Assembly (NCBI GenBank): GCA_021234155.1
Contig: JAJEKV010000028.1
Span: 8,758,134 to 8,822,133, forward strand
DNA from: Isoetes taiwanensis
Lineage: Eukaryota; Streptophyta; Lycopodiopsida; Isoetales; Isoetaceae
DNA: 64,000 nucleotides
Direction: 5' to 3'
This document shows, piece after piece, positions 25,175-36,789 of the stretch. Under the pieces are notes generated by a model. That model did not search any database and was not told the DNA's origin. It saw only the letters and a list, made by a program, of their open reading frames with translations. A program made the translations under genes and the position numbers. Every line of letters begins with the position of its first letter. The stretch's first letter is position 1.

Positions 25175-26272
25175 GTTGAATCTTTTAAGATGAAGACAAG
25201 CATGGGTGTAAGGTGCTAAATGGCGGAACGCCGAAGCCTGCAATGTATATGGGCGCTTGCTGATGAGCTTGTCACTATAAAGATAATAGAGCGGCCATGG
25301 CGTTCATGTAATATCACTGAAGGGAGGCCTCTGCGCACCCTACATGTATTAGCTTTCGTACATGTATTAGTTAGCCAACGAAGTTATTAGTCGATGTATA
25401 TCTGCAGATAAATTCTGGCAGCTTTTTGAGTACATGTGGCATGAAAATGCAGCTCGCCTAAGGCAGTTGGAAAGTATGTCTGCAGCGTGAGAAAGAACTC
25501 AAATTTTCTGTTTTGCGTCTTGTTGTATCGTGAGCTAGCTCTAACATATATTTTTAACTATTTTGGTGGAGCTTGCCATGTCCACAATTCTGAGCATACT
25601 ATTTGTAACTTGTCACAACGCTAGGCCAAAGAAATAAGGTGCAATAATGGGCAATTTAGACAAGAAAATGATGGGAAATTGACGTATGCAGTTAAAAATT
25701 TAGTCGTCTATTGAACGCTGCCTTGCACATCGACAGTCAGATAAGCAATGCATTATTTTGTATCAAATGCGAATCAAAACATATAGGGATCTCCAAGTTT
25801 ATGCATGATAGTAGGATTTTGCTTGCCAAAATGCCAAAATTCCTGCTGGAAACTTAGTGAGATGAAATCCAAACAAAATTTTCTCCTGGTATGCTGCTAA
25901 ATAACGTCATTCCAAATCTGACTGTCAATTACAACAAATGTTGGAAGCAGTTTGCTTGGTCATTCTTTGAGAACTAAGCTAATTCATCTTGTTTTGCTAT
26001 ACAGACACCAGTGTAAAACAAACAATAATCTACATATAGCCATAATCGATAGCATGGCTAGCTCGGCATTTATAGGAATACATGCACTTTTCTGTGAAAA
26101 AATTTCAGATGAATGAGCTGATCAGAAAAAAAACTGAGAGATCTTTGTGTCAAGCTCCTAGTTGATATTCCATATTTGAAGCCCTCCAGATCATTCAAGG
26201 ATGATAAGGGCATAATTACCCTCGGGATGAAAAGGAAACCCTGAAATTTTCTGGCATATCTGGAATGCTCAA
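25175..26272. other. 3' region between two convergent genes
   Basis: It holds the 3' UTRs of the kinase (+) and of the unknown gene (-). No separate gene is seen. The stretch 25200-25500 is less AT-rich and probably transcribed with the kinase. Confidence 0.5.
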
Positions 26273-28221
26273 TTAGAAACTGAATGAAAAATCATCATTT
26301 TTCTCTGTTTGTGCATCAGAGTCTTCCTGAAGAGTGTTTTGACCATTCGTATCACCCTCATATACTTTCTGCCCACTGCTATAAGAACCAGAGCTTCTTG
26401 TAGCAGAGCTAGCTCCAATCCCATCCTCAGAATCAGAATCTGTTGGTTCGTGAGCTTCATACTTCTTGCCAGGTTGCCTCTTGTTTGGAGAAGTTCTGCC
26501 ACTGCCAGATCCTGTATTGCGCCTCGCCAGATGTGGATTACAACTATAATAATTCAGGAGCAAAGCATCATCCCATATGATTACAGAAAGCTGAACAGGC
26601 CGACGTGCCTCCCGATATTGGATAAATAACTCGCTAATAGAATGTGTATCAAGTGACCTGATCTTTCCTGTTGATGACACCATCCAAGGAGTGATTTTTC
26701 TACCAGCCACACGTGAAATTACAAGTTTCTTCTGACATTCACAAGCAGCTCTGAACATTTGGCCAAGTCCAGATCGATCAGCGGGAGTCCTAGGCTCCAC
26801 AGACTGCACAAAACAGAAACCCTGCAGGAAAGAGGGCTCTTCAATTACACAATATTTTCCATCAACATATGTCTAAAAATTTGAGACAGTGCATCTAAAA
26901 ATATACATCAATCTGTAAACTACCAGCCAGCATTTCAAAACATACAGGAAAATGTGTGTAGCATGCCTAGATTACAGTGTTGAAGATTTCTCCAGGTTAA
27001 AGAGCCAACTCCCGGACAGGATACAAGAAACAAAGCAGAAGCTTACAGTATATCCAAACATGATTCAGCATACAAGTACCAACCAGTCAGGATTTACAAT
27101 GCTGAGAGGGTCACTTCCAGCAAAACGCACATTTCCATAAATAAATACCGTACCTCTTCTGTTCGTGTTATTACAACCCCAAGGCGCGTTTCACCTTGCG
27201 CTGGCATCAATTCAATGGGCACTTCAGCTACTGCAGGACTATACCATAGACGAACTGCCCTTATTATTTCAATGTCTGCAGCCCGCCAATCATGTAAAGC
27301 ATAATTACCACTATTTGCCACAATTTCTGGAGCTTCCTGTGCTGTAGATCCCCCAAAATAGGTTGAACTGGCACCCTGACATATATATAAAAATCTTCCT
27401 TATCATTTACAGCATACACTAAAGAAGAAAAAAATGAAATGTGGATAAGAGACCAACCTGTCGAAGAATAGGCTCTGTTTGAATGTTGAGAAAATGAACA
27501 GGAACACCAGATCTTTGTGCAGCAGATAACCAGGCCATAGCCCTTGCTGATGTTTCCTCAACACAATTGTATTCCGTGACAAGCTGGTTGGGCTGAAAGG
27601 GCATGAGAAGCAACGAAAAAACAGTGTTCGAACTTGGACCACTAAGAAATTGTTGCATTTTTTCAACCCATCTATACTGAAGAGTGCAGTCCTTCAGTTC
27701 ACTTTTTTGCAAAGCAGATTTGGTTTGTGCCTCTACCCGCTTCCGAGTTTGGTCTGCATAAAACATAATGAACAGTATATAGGGCAGGCATAAGGAAGGA
27801 ACTTAGCATAGTGTTGAAGCAATTTTAGAACTGTCATGATTTAACACATACCTTGTAAAGCAAAGCACTCCTCCTCTGTTGCATCCATAAGGGTTACAAT
27901 CCGGTTGGGGTTATCAGCTTCAGCTATAGTGTAGTGCTTTGAAAACATTGATTCTTCTGCCACTACAGATGCACGAACCTCAACCCTATGGGGACCTCGT
28001 CTGACCCTTACCATCAACTTATCTTCAGAACTTTGGAGTTTTTTAAGCTCGTGCTGAAGCCCACTCTTGCCCCGTGAGAAAGGGGCACTTGTAATAGACC
28101 CAGGTTTGGTGTCCCATCTAAGATGCTCCACAACATCGCCGGGGAGGAAAGACTCGTAATTGTATTCATCTTTGCCTGCTGCAACGGATTTCACTATAAC
28201 TAAAGTCTTATTATGTCCCAT
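26273..28221 (-). CDS. Conserved plant protein of unknown function with PDZ-like segment, 4 exons
   Basis: Exons on the minus strand: 28221-27852, 27753-27458, 27375-27154, 26821-26273, with GT donors and AG acceptors and matching phases, giving 478 residues. The start is an ATG (MGHNKTLVIVKSVAAGK) with a purine at -3. Residues ~1-123 form a charged N-terminal domain; ~124-221 a helical domain (RKRVEAQTKSALQKSEL, then ETSARAMAWLSAAQRSG). Residues ~270-330 (TRLGVVITRTEEGFCFVQSV, then RTPADRSGLG) have the look of a PDZ fold with its carboxylate loop and helix. The last ~100 residues are serine- and acid-rich and probably disordered. No signal peptide or membrane segment. I do not recognise a named family. 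The ORF is clean, so this is likely a live gene. It is convergent with the GSK3 gene. Confidence 0.85.
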
Positions 28222-29589
28222 GCCTCAGATCGGATCTATCCTAAAACCAATCCTTCTTAAAGCTTGAAGAACGTCGCTGTGGATCCTCTGTTAAGGTCTG
28301 CTATAATGTGCTTAAGTAACAGAGCTCCAGTTTATGAGATCGCAGGCTGCTTACACTCTCGAAAAGTCCAAAACGAGATGCAGAATTTAAATATGCAAAA
28401 CCAAACCAGAATTCTTGCATGATTCACCTGTTTGATCCGAAAAACCTACAAGCAATCCGGAAGCGCCGGATTTGGAGAAGGAGCTGCCGAAGCAAAATGT
28501 ATAAAGAGTATTAACTCTAACTACCGGATATAGGCAATGGTATTATCCAAAACCGGCAGTAATTGGGGTCTAGAAATCTCCCAAATGTTATTTATTTTAT
28601 TCTTTTTCTTCTTTGGTGTATGACGTGTGACCCACAATGGCCCTTCCTAGAACTTGGGTTCACACAATATATATTCTTATGTTGAAACATACACCCCCCA
28701 ATTTCACAATATTCTTGTGATAGGTAGCCTCATCCTATGCAAGTGCGTTGAGAATCCCTAAAGTTGTTGTCAACTGACAACAACAGAGAACCCAAACTCG
28801 TGAAGACTATATTAGAAGCAGCAGCTCAGAGCATCCTGCCATCAACTCTCACCCTCCCAGTTCCTTCAAAGGAAACGAGAAAAATAAAAAGCTTGTGTAA
28901 TGACTATTGTATCGATATGCTATACTGACTTGGGAGTCTACAAACATGTTGCATATGTCTTTTATTTTTGACAACTGAGAACCCAATCTCGAAAAGACTA
29001 CATGGCTCAAAAGGTCACTAGGAAGCACCTTCCATGAACTCCCAAGTTCCTTGGTCTTGAAGAAACTTCATTGCACTCCTTCTATAGGGGGGTGAACTTC
29101 GAAGTTGATAGTGGCGAATAATTTTCTCTTTGATCAATTATTATTCTAGCACAACCTTTTGTCCTAAACATTATAGGCCCAAACGAACTTTTAAGCATAT
29201 ATGTGCTCTTTGTCCCACTTAGGGACCCATGTTCTATCTAACCTTTATGAGGATGTGATATGGAAAAGAGGGAGGGCATTCTTGGCCAACCCCTGACCTA
29301 TAGAATCCAGGAGAGTGGTTGAGGTGCGGCCGGATTCTACAAGCCAGGGGAGGGGGATGGCAAGGATGCATGATCCTGCAACTACTCTACTCATATTGTA
29401 CATAATTTTCCTACGTTAATATATACATATATCCTAAAGAAAAAGGAAGATGCATGACCCCTTTCCTTTAAGACGAGATATATAGATTCTACAAGTTTTT
29501 AGAGGCAATTTATCATTCTTGATAAGAATGATCCTAGAATCTGCAAAAAGGCATACTAAGTTACTTGATGTCTATAAAATTTTGTTTTA
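28222..29589. other. 5' flank of the unknown gene, then no gene
   Basis: 28222-28560 probably contains the promoter and 5' UTR of the minus-strand gene. Beyond that I see only AT-rich sequence with short frames. Confidence 0.4.
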
Positions 29590-30670
29590 ACTCCACCGAT
29601 CCATGCTTTACATGTGTAAAGCATAGTTTTATTTTTCTTTAGGTGAAGAATAGGAATCTAAAAGTAGCATTATCTATTGTAGGAACTTCATCTCTTAACG
29701 CTTTTACCTTTTTGTTGTCGTGGTGGAAACATGTAGTTGGACATACATTTTATATGGAGCCTAGGTAACCTGCTGCAAGAGTTCATGACAGAATGGTGCA
29801 GCGACTTTTCATTATGGGATAGAATGGTTGCCACATGGTTGTCCATCATTGGAGGATAAACAAGCACGATGACCAACTTTCCTTGATGTTATGTGGAATG
29901 GCAGGGGGGAGACCATTCCCTGTTTGGTAGGAGGCAGTTGGCTATAGCCAGTTGATCGGGAGCGCCGCGCCATGTAGGCAGGAATGGCTGCTAGCTGTGG
30001 CCCAGCAGCCCCTGCCATACAGGAATGGCCAACCACAACCATTCCGCAATGTCAAGGAAAGAAGGAAAGCTATGGCATCAAGGATTTTTTTTGATTAACA
30101 GGATTTCATTCAAGATTTTCTGTGAGGTCTTCAGTGGTGGTCCTTCAATAAGATCTTGGGAAGGCATTTCCAGCGATGGCACCAGCTCTTCAGGATAGGT
30201 GCTTTTGCAAGGTCTTGGAAAGGCATTTCCAGTAGGATTTTGGAACTTGCCATGGCACAAAGCTTCAGCATCTCCAAGTTCTTATGCCCGTCATTGCCAT
30301 CTTCATAGCATCGCCATAGCCACAACATCTTTGTTATCATTTTCAAAACATAATTCGTGAAAAAATCCTCCGCCCTAGCAAAGGTATGGAGCTCAGGTAA
30401 CCTGTTGCAAGAGGTCATGATAGAATCATTCTGGGATAAAATGGTTGCCACATGACATTACGTCATTGGAGGATAAACAAAATGATGACCAACTTATTCA
30501 ACTCCACCAACCTATGACCTACATGTTGCCTAAATACAATCTGGCCCTAAATCAAATTTATATATGAAGAATAGGATTTTATAAATAGCATTACTTATTA
30601 TAGAAACTTAATCTCTTAATACAAAAAATAAACATAAGGCTTTACCTTTTTGTTGTCATGGTGGAAAATA
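29590..30670. repeat. Tandem, partly duplicated repeat unit of unknown type
   Basis: The block order AACTCCACC, GAAGAATAGG, TTTACCTTTTTGTTGTC, GGTAACCTG, TTGGAGGATAAACAA, GATGACCAACTT appears from 29590 to about 29880, and the same blocks in rotated order from about 30385 to 30670. This fits two tandem units with about 500 bases of other sequence, including a MITE-like element, inserted between them. Confidence 0.6.
29877..30064. mobile_element. MITE-like inverted-repeat element (~188 bp)
   Basis: The ends are imperfect inverted repeats, CTTTCCTTGATGTTATGTGG against the reverse complement of the right end CTTTCCTTGACATTGCGG. Inner inverted words (GGCTATAGCC, GGAATGG/CCATTCC) extend the fold. 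It sits inside the word GATGACCAACTT, which is uninterrupted in the second unit near 30485. A target duplication is not clear. Confidence 0.5.
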
Positions 30671-30672
30671 TG

Positions 30673-30720
30673 TTTTTTTTTTTTTTTTTTGAAAGACATG
30701 AAACTTTATTAATCATCAGA
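30673..30720 (-). mobile_element. Poly(A) end of a minus-strand retrocopy
   Basis: A run of 18 T (30673-30690) is followed by GAAAGACATGAAACTTTATT. On the minus strand this reads as an AATAAA signal shortly before a poly(A) tail, the 3' end of a retrotransposed transcript. The body to the right (30721-31090) is not recognised. Confidence 0.5.
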
Positions 30721-31094
30721 AACGAGCAACAGAGATGGGGGACTGAAAACCCAGACATAATATCTTGAGCAAGCATATATAATGCAGTAAAGCATGGAAT
30801 CAAGGCAGATCACACAAAGCTAATGTTGTGGAAGCCAATTCTTTCATGTGCTCCATGCTTTCTTCGTGCGAACACAAAAGCATTGCCATAACGACTAGCT
30901 TTTAGGCATATTGGCACTTTAATAAAGTTTGCCGCAATTCATATACTAGATATTTTTTCCATGCTTTTCTATCAAAAGTTGGACAAATACGACAAATTGA
31001 AAATGGTCACCTAGTGTAACTAGCCAAGCTATATTTTAGGCATGGCATATGATAGAGGGCTCCATTGAAGCTTGTGGATATCCTTACCAAGAAC

Positions 31095-31150
31095 TGACTT
31101 ATAGCAGAATGGCACAATGCAGAATGACTTATAGCAGAATGGCACAATGC
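31095..31150. repeat. 30-bp tandem duplication
   Basis: The word GACTTATAGCAGAATGGCAC starts at 31096 and again at 31126, with a period of 30 bases. Confidence 0.85.
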
Positions 31151-31613
31151 CTTACACATTTTTTGGGTTGCTGAAATGAGCAAAACCTTGTTTGATGGTG
31201 TAATGTAAGGGGACTAGGAACATTTCTTAGATTCGCAGGTCATATGCATGGGTTTTTAAGAGAAATCGAACGAAATTTGTGATAACATGTGGGAACAAAT
31301 TGGATCTAGGACAAATGATAAAATTGGGTTCAAAGTGGATAAAAATTTAGCCATTGCACTTCCTTGTGACAGAAAAAGGCATGCATAGTCAAATAATGAT
31401 ATCTCAACTGTTATTTAACATTTTTGGCTGATTTTTGAAATGATTGCCAGGGAAAATTTTTATTGGCTCATACATGTTCAAAATGGATAAATTTTTCTAT
31501 TAGTGAAATGTAAAGAAAAAGCCAGCAAAAAGTTTTTTGTATCTTGATTTTGGTAAGGGTTTTTATTTCAACTATTACAAGTCTGAATCGGATTTGAGGT
31601 CATGTGCATGTGC

Positions 31614-32165
31614 TCAGAAAATGGAAACCTCCAAAATGTTTTTACCCAAAACTCTTTTACAGAAGACCATGGTGATGAACGGGTGACTTTTCCACTCCAG
31701 AACTGCAATGGGATCATAAATTCTAATGCATGCTACCAACTCTGATCGTACGACAAGTGTCACGTTCATGTCTTTCTCTGCAATTTCAGTTCTTGAATCC
31801 AATCTTAAAATCAGACAAGGCAATGGGTAGGAGATTGCAACTGTATTTCTTGTCATAGAGAAATATTCATCAGGCATGTAATATAGAGCAACAAATACTA
31901 TGGACAATACCGGTAAGAGTTCCATTATTGCCCCATGGCTTTTCCATTGAACTTTCAGAGTACTTAATGGTAAGAACTTCCCGATTCTAGATGGATGTAT
32001 GGAAATGATAAGAACTTCCAGATTACTTAAGATAATCACTCGTTTTTGAAAAACAATACTTATAAAATTGTTGCAGGTTGTAATTCTCAAATTTGAAAAA
32101 AAAAAACTAGCCAGATTCATATGCTTATAGCATTTTTGACGGTTGGGTTTTTGCAAAGAGGTCAA
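31614..32165 (-). CDS. Unrecognised 183-codon ORF
   Basis: Long for its AT-rich surroundings. A hydrophobic stretch near residues 82-95 (MELLPVLSIVFVALYY) and a charged segment (DSRTEIAEKDMNVTLVV) are visible. No family is recognised, and no splice signals or neighbours support it. It may be chance or a decayed coding segment. Confidence 0.2.
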   Translation of the reverse strand: MTSLQKPNRQKCYKHMNLASFFFSNLRITTCNNFISIVFQKRVIILSNLEVLIISIHPSRIGKFLPLSTLKVQWKSHGAIMELLPVLSIVFVALYYMPDEYFSMTRNTVAISYPLPCLILRLDSRTEIAEKDMNVTLVVRSELVACIRIYDPIAVLEWKSHPFITMVFCKRVLGKNILEVSIF

Positions 32166-32511
32166 TTAGCTCTTGAACTAGACAACCAGAAGTGATAGTG
32201 CCCAAGAGTAAGATAGTCTGGAAGCTAGGAGAAATTGTAGAATGAAATCAAGTAAAAGAAAGTTAATGCAAGTCAAATTGCGATAGATAGATGACTGTCC
32301 CACCTCATTGAGAATGGACTTTATCAATGAACTTGGAATGTCGATACTACCCTAAGGACCAAGTCCTATGGATAGAAGATCAACCCTTGATCAAGAAGCA
32401 CCAAAGGACCTCATTTCTAACACACTTCTAGTCAATTGTCCTAGGTGGTGCCTATGAATACTATTTGATGCGGTGTCTGTATCCCGTTCTTTGAAAAAAT
32501 TGACTGTATAA

Positions 32512-33290
32512 CACCCAATTGGGCTGTCCTAAGCAAGAGAATTCCAGAGAAAAACTGAGTTTTGGAAAGAATTAGCTTAAGGTACAACCCAAATTAACAT
32601 TAGAGCATCTGCTCTAACTACATCACAAATTTTAAGAGAAGAGTTAATGGTAAGATGGGCTTGAGCAGGATGTGAATTGTTCACCAGAAGAATTGATAAA
32701 GTCCTCTATCCAATTCCACATCAGGATCAATCACCACATATCTCATAAGGATATAATATCCGAAGAAAGGTGAGGAATAAACTAGGTTCAGGGGATCAAT
32801 GGCAGACTTTGATCCTCCTGAATCAGACTGACCGAATTTGCAAATTATCGTCCCAGCTGTCGAATTTAATCATTGAAACTCTGCCGCAGATCGAGCTGTT
32901 GATGTCGAGTTACTCGCCGAGATGCTAGGATCTATCCCGATTTGCTGTTGCAGAAGGCCAATGTTCAAGAATGTTCGCTGCCGCCCATTTATATCAGAGG
33001 ACAAACCTTTTCTAGAAGGCTTCGATGAACTTAAAGGCATTGCTTTTTATTAGATGTCTTATTTAAACCCTTAAGAATGTTAACTATAGGAATAATAGTT
33101 AAGATAGATGCTTGGCTATAAGGCTTTGCATACATATTCTGTCTTTCTCTTTCACTTGCTCCGGACAGCCATTGAGCACCACCATATCAATTCCTCCCCT
33201 TCTCGGGACTGATCGTCCTCGACCAAAAAAATTATATGGCAAATTTAACACAACCAAATCCATGGTTGCAACCTTAGTTGAGTCCACAAC
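32512..33290 (-). repeat. Solo or orphan LTR, minus strand
   Basis: The segment 32512-33193 is a reverse-complement match to 43118-43790, with many single-base differences. There is no primer site next to its downstream end (left side), so it is either a solo LTR or the 3' LTR of an element lost from the right. The LTR probably starts near 33285 (minus-strand TGTGGACTCAACTAAGG). Confidence 0.75.
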
Positions 33291-33299
33291 TAGAAATAA

Positions 33300-36200
33300 T
33301 TAAGTCCAGCCCTTCAGGCTAAAAAGTTTCTTTATTATAATAATAATGGACAGCGAGATCAACGATTATGCTGCAGACATAATTGCTATCTTAAAACATA
33401 CTGCAAACAAAATTATTCCTAGAAATTCACCTACCTCCTTCACGGAGCTACACACTTACTAACAACTTAACTAAAACTACTTTAAGTAGGCAATATGCAA
33501 CTTCGAGCAGAATTTCTTCTATTTGAAACACGTGGGCGGGGAGTCTATTAGGGCGAGGATTTGGTCTATATTCTATTCTGCTTTGATCCCTTCACTCTCC
33601 TCGATTGCCTCGGTCATTTTGATCTCGTTTTACATTTATTTTCGGGCAGTCTACTTTAAGATGTGGCCCTCCACAATAAAAACGTCCGCTTATCTTTGAC
33701 GAAGCTCGGTCAAATTGATTATCCCACTTGCTTTCTGAGCTTGGTCTTGATTATCACCCATGCTTGGTCTGGATCTCTTATTTCATTATGATAATTGGCA
33801 GTCAAGTTATAATCTTCGAAAGCTTTTCTAACAAATATGCAATCATACAATAATCTCCATATACAATCATGCATGCTTGTTTATGCCCACGCCCTTATAA
33901 TTCAATTCTAAATCTATGCTAGGTTCCAGAAACAATCACTGATAAATCAAACACAGCTTTACTAACATTAGAAAACCCCAAGTGTAAGGCTTGATCCCCA
34001 CTTGGAAATTCCTTGCATCCCTTAATAATATAAATTCCATAACATACTCACAGCAAGATCCTAGGTCCATTACAGATTCAAAGCATGCTGAGTGTGATTT
34101 GCCCTGACTGCTTTGCAATAAATGATTTGTTTGCTCTTGATTGATTGTTCTCTGGTTACATTGCACGGGCCTAAATCGCGCTCATCGTTTGCACCGAGTA
34201 ATACTAGATAAATTTGTTTAAATGCCTCCTTCTTGTTTATTATCATTTGTTCCTTTTGTCTTGCGGGACTTTACCAGTTGAAGGCTATTCATTGTATGAA
34301 ATGCAAGTATAATGTTTGCAAGATTAAGGAGCTTACTGAAATGTGCATGCTTCAAAGCAGATATTGCTGCATAGTTTGGAATGGTTATTTACCCATTTGT
34401 AAGCTCAAAGGGACCATTGAGGCGATTATTATTTGCGACTAAAATGGTTATAAATATCCATATAAATATCCACTTTTCTATGGGTGCATTGAAATATATA
34501 GGCTCGACAATCTATAATTTAAGCATATGTCAAATGTTATAAGCACAAAATACTTGAACTAACTAGTAGTTTCCAGCAGCCAAGTTTCTTATATTGCAGA
34601 GGGATTGATCCCTTAATGGTATAAATAAAACAAGGTGCTGCGCACGGAGGGTTGCCCTCCGTGGCCGGAGGTTGAGGTGGCTTAAATCATACTTGAAAGT
34701 TATGTTGTTATAATCAATCAAAATTGCTATTTTAGAACATTGTCATTTTGTGAAGGTGATGGTACCCATTTGCATCACTAACTCCTCACCAGTTGGCCCT
34801 TAATATTGACAACAGGTGCAAGCATTATAAGTGATACATTCTATCTTAAATCTTTTCTACCAATACTGCATTACTAAGTCACAAAATTCCCATGATTATA
34901 TTTCTATCATCAACAATTCCCCATGTCTTTGCTGACGAGCCACATATTTTGCAATGGCTTATAGTTACTTGTTGAAAATTAGAATGTGAATCCTCTATTG
35001 CTTTATTCTCTGTGCCACCAACTTAAAAAACAACAAAGAAAGAAAATAAAGAATAACCGGGCAAAGGCACGTGCATAGGCATTACCATAATCGGTAAAAC
35101 ACGCATAAGGCCTACATATTTGAAGAATATAACCAACAACGTAAATGAAATCTCGTTTATGAGAAATATAAAACTGCTTTACACAAATAACAGATCAAAT
35201 TTAGTGTTGGTCGCCATCTTAGAGCAGTTATTTGGCCACAACTAGAAAAAGAAATGGGACATTCGCTAGACAAGGCATCAAGCAGCGGGCATTCCTAACT
35301 CTAAGAATAGCAAGACGGATCTAAATCTTACTCGCTAGTTCCAAATATATGCTTGAGTGCATTGTTGAAACTGTTGTAATGACCATATCAGTTCAAGCTT
35401 CGCAAATACCACAAGCAAAAGTTAGTGCAAAGCCATGGTTTCTCCATTCATTTGCAGAAATAAAGGTTTCTCCCTTCATTTGCATAAATAAATCTTTGGT
35501 CTTTCGCCAGATCCTCTCGCTTTGATGCGATTCCGGTCATAGCATGCCCAAGTAATACATAAAGAATATATCTATCCACATTTTTCCTTATAAACGAGTA
35601 AAGAATTGCATGCACACTGAACATAGATATTCAATTCTAACCTAGTGTCAATTCTAACCTCTTATTGTGTGAGCCAATATTCCTTGATAACCCGAGAGTC
35701 CCGGCAGATTTAATGCTTCATAATAGCATCTAGAAACCGAATGATGGAATATAAGATGTAGAATTGTTGTCATGTAGAAAGTAGCATCCAGTTTTTGCTT
35801 GGACTCGGAATTCATTGCATATTGTCAATTTTATGCAATGCACGTTTATGAGGATGACAAATCTATATGTGAAGTCCCCGATATCAACAAATCTCATAAA
35901 ACTATGTTACGCACTACCTTGCCCCCGACTAGGTCCGCAAGAACATACAATGTTACCTTGTGTTTTTCGACTCTCTCTACTTTATGATCTCTTGAAAAAA
36001 AGCGCATAAAGGTATAATGAAGAATCGATGAGAACATCTAAGCCTTTTGAGCAGGCCCTCGAAATGACATCTTTGGAGGATCTGAGACTTAGTATAAATA
36101 CACAACACGCGTGTGTCCAATCTTGCAAATACCTCCAATTCAGCCAGAAAAAAATCACTTGAATGCTATTTCAACACCTCTAAGCGTAATTAGGGCTAAA

Positions 36201-36590
36201 GGTAATGGTGTCCATCTTGGGCATTGTAGTCAATCAATTCCATGGGCTACCATTTTGAAAATACCTTGAAGATTTACTTTATTTTAATATTCTTTTCATT
36301 CAATCTAGAATATACATCTAGACCACAGTCATGCTTGCTTAAACTAATCAATTGCATGAGATCAATGGATCCATCCAAGATTTCCGATGCATAACTGGAG
36401 ACATCAAAGGTGGAGTCAAAGTCGACATTTAATTTGTACTAGAAATCAAGTAGAATGTTCGGGAGCAATGGAATCTAAAAAGAATCTTGATAGAATCTTA
36501 GGGCGTCTATGACAATATTGATAGAGAGACTCAAGAAATCTTAAGGGAATCTTGCGAATCTAATAGATATGTAGTTGAAATTGTCACTTT
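33300..36590. other. No gene recognised
   Basis: About 3.3 kb of AT-rich DNA. The longest frames are under 80 codons and none resembles a known family. Confidence 0.45.
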
Positions 36591-36591
36591 T

Positions 36592-36731
36592 CTTTTTATG
36601 TTTTGCATTTATTTTTAATAGGCAGTTTCGCATGGCAAACTATATTTTCTATGGTGCATATTGTCATTTTTTTATGTGTTGAATTTATTCTTATTAGGCA
36701 ATTTCACGCGTGGCAAACTATATTTTCTATG
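36592..36731. repeat. Diverged tandem duplication, period about 76
   Basis: GGCAAACTATATTTTCTATGG occurs near 36634 and 36712, each preceded by a similar TTATTTTTAATAGGCA or TTATTCTTATTAGGCA stretch. Confidence 0.7.
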
Positions 36732-36789
36732 GCGATGTTCCTCGAGCTATTTTTCTATGGTGCATACTCCTCTATACTAAGTTGAGTTA

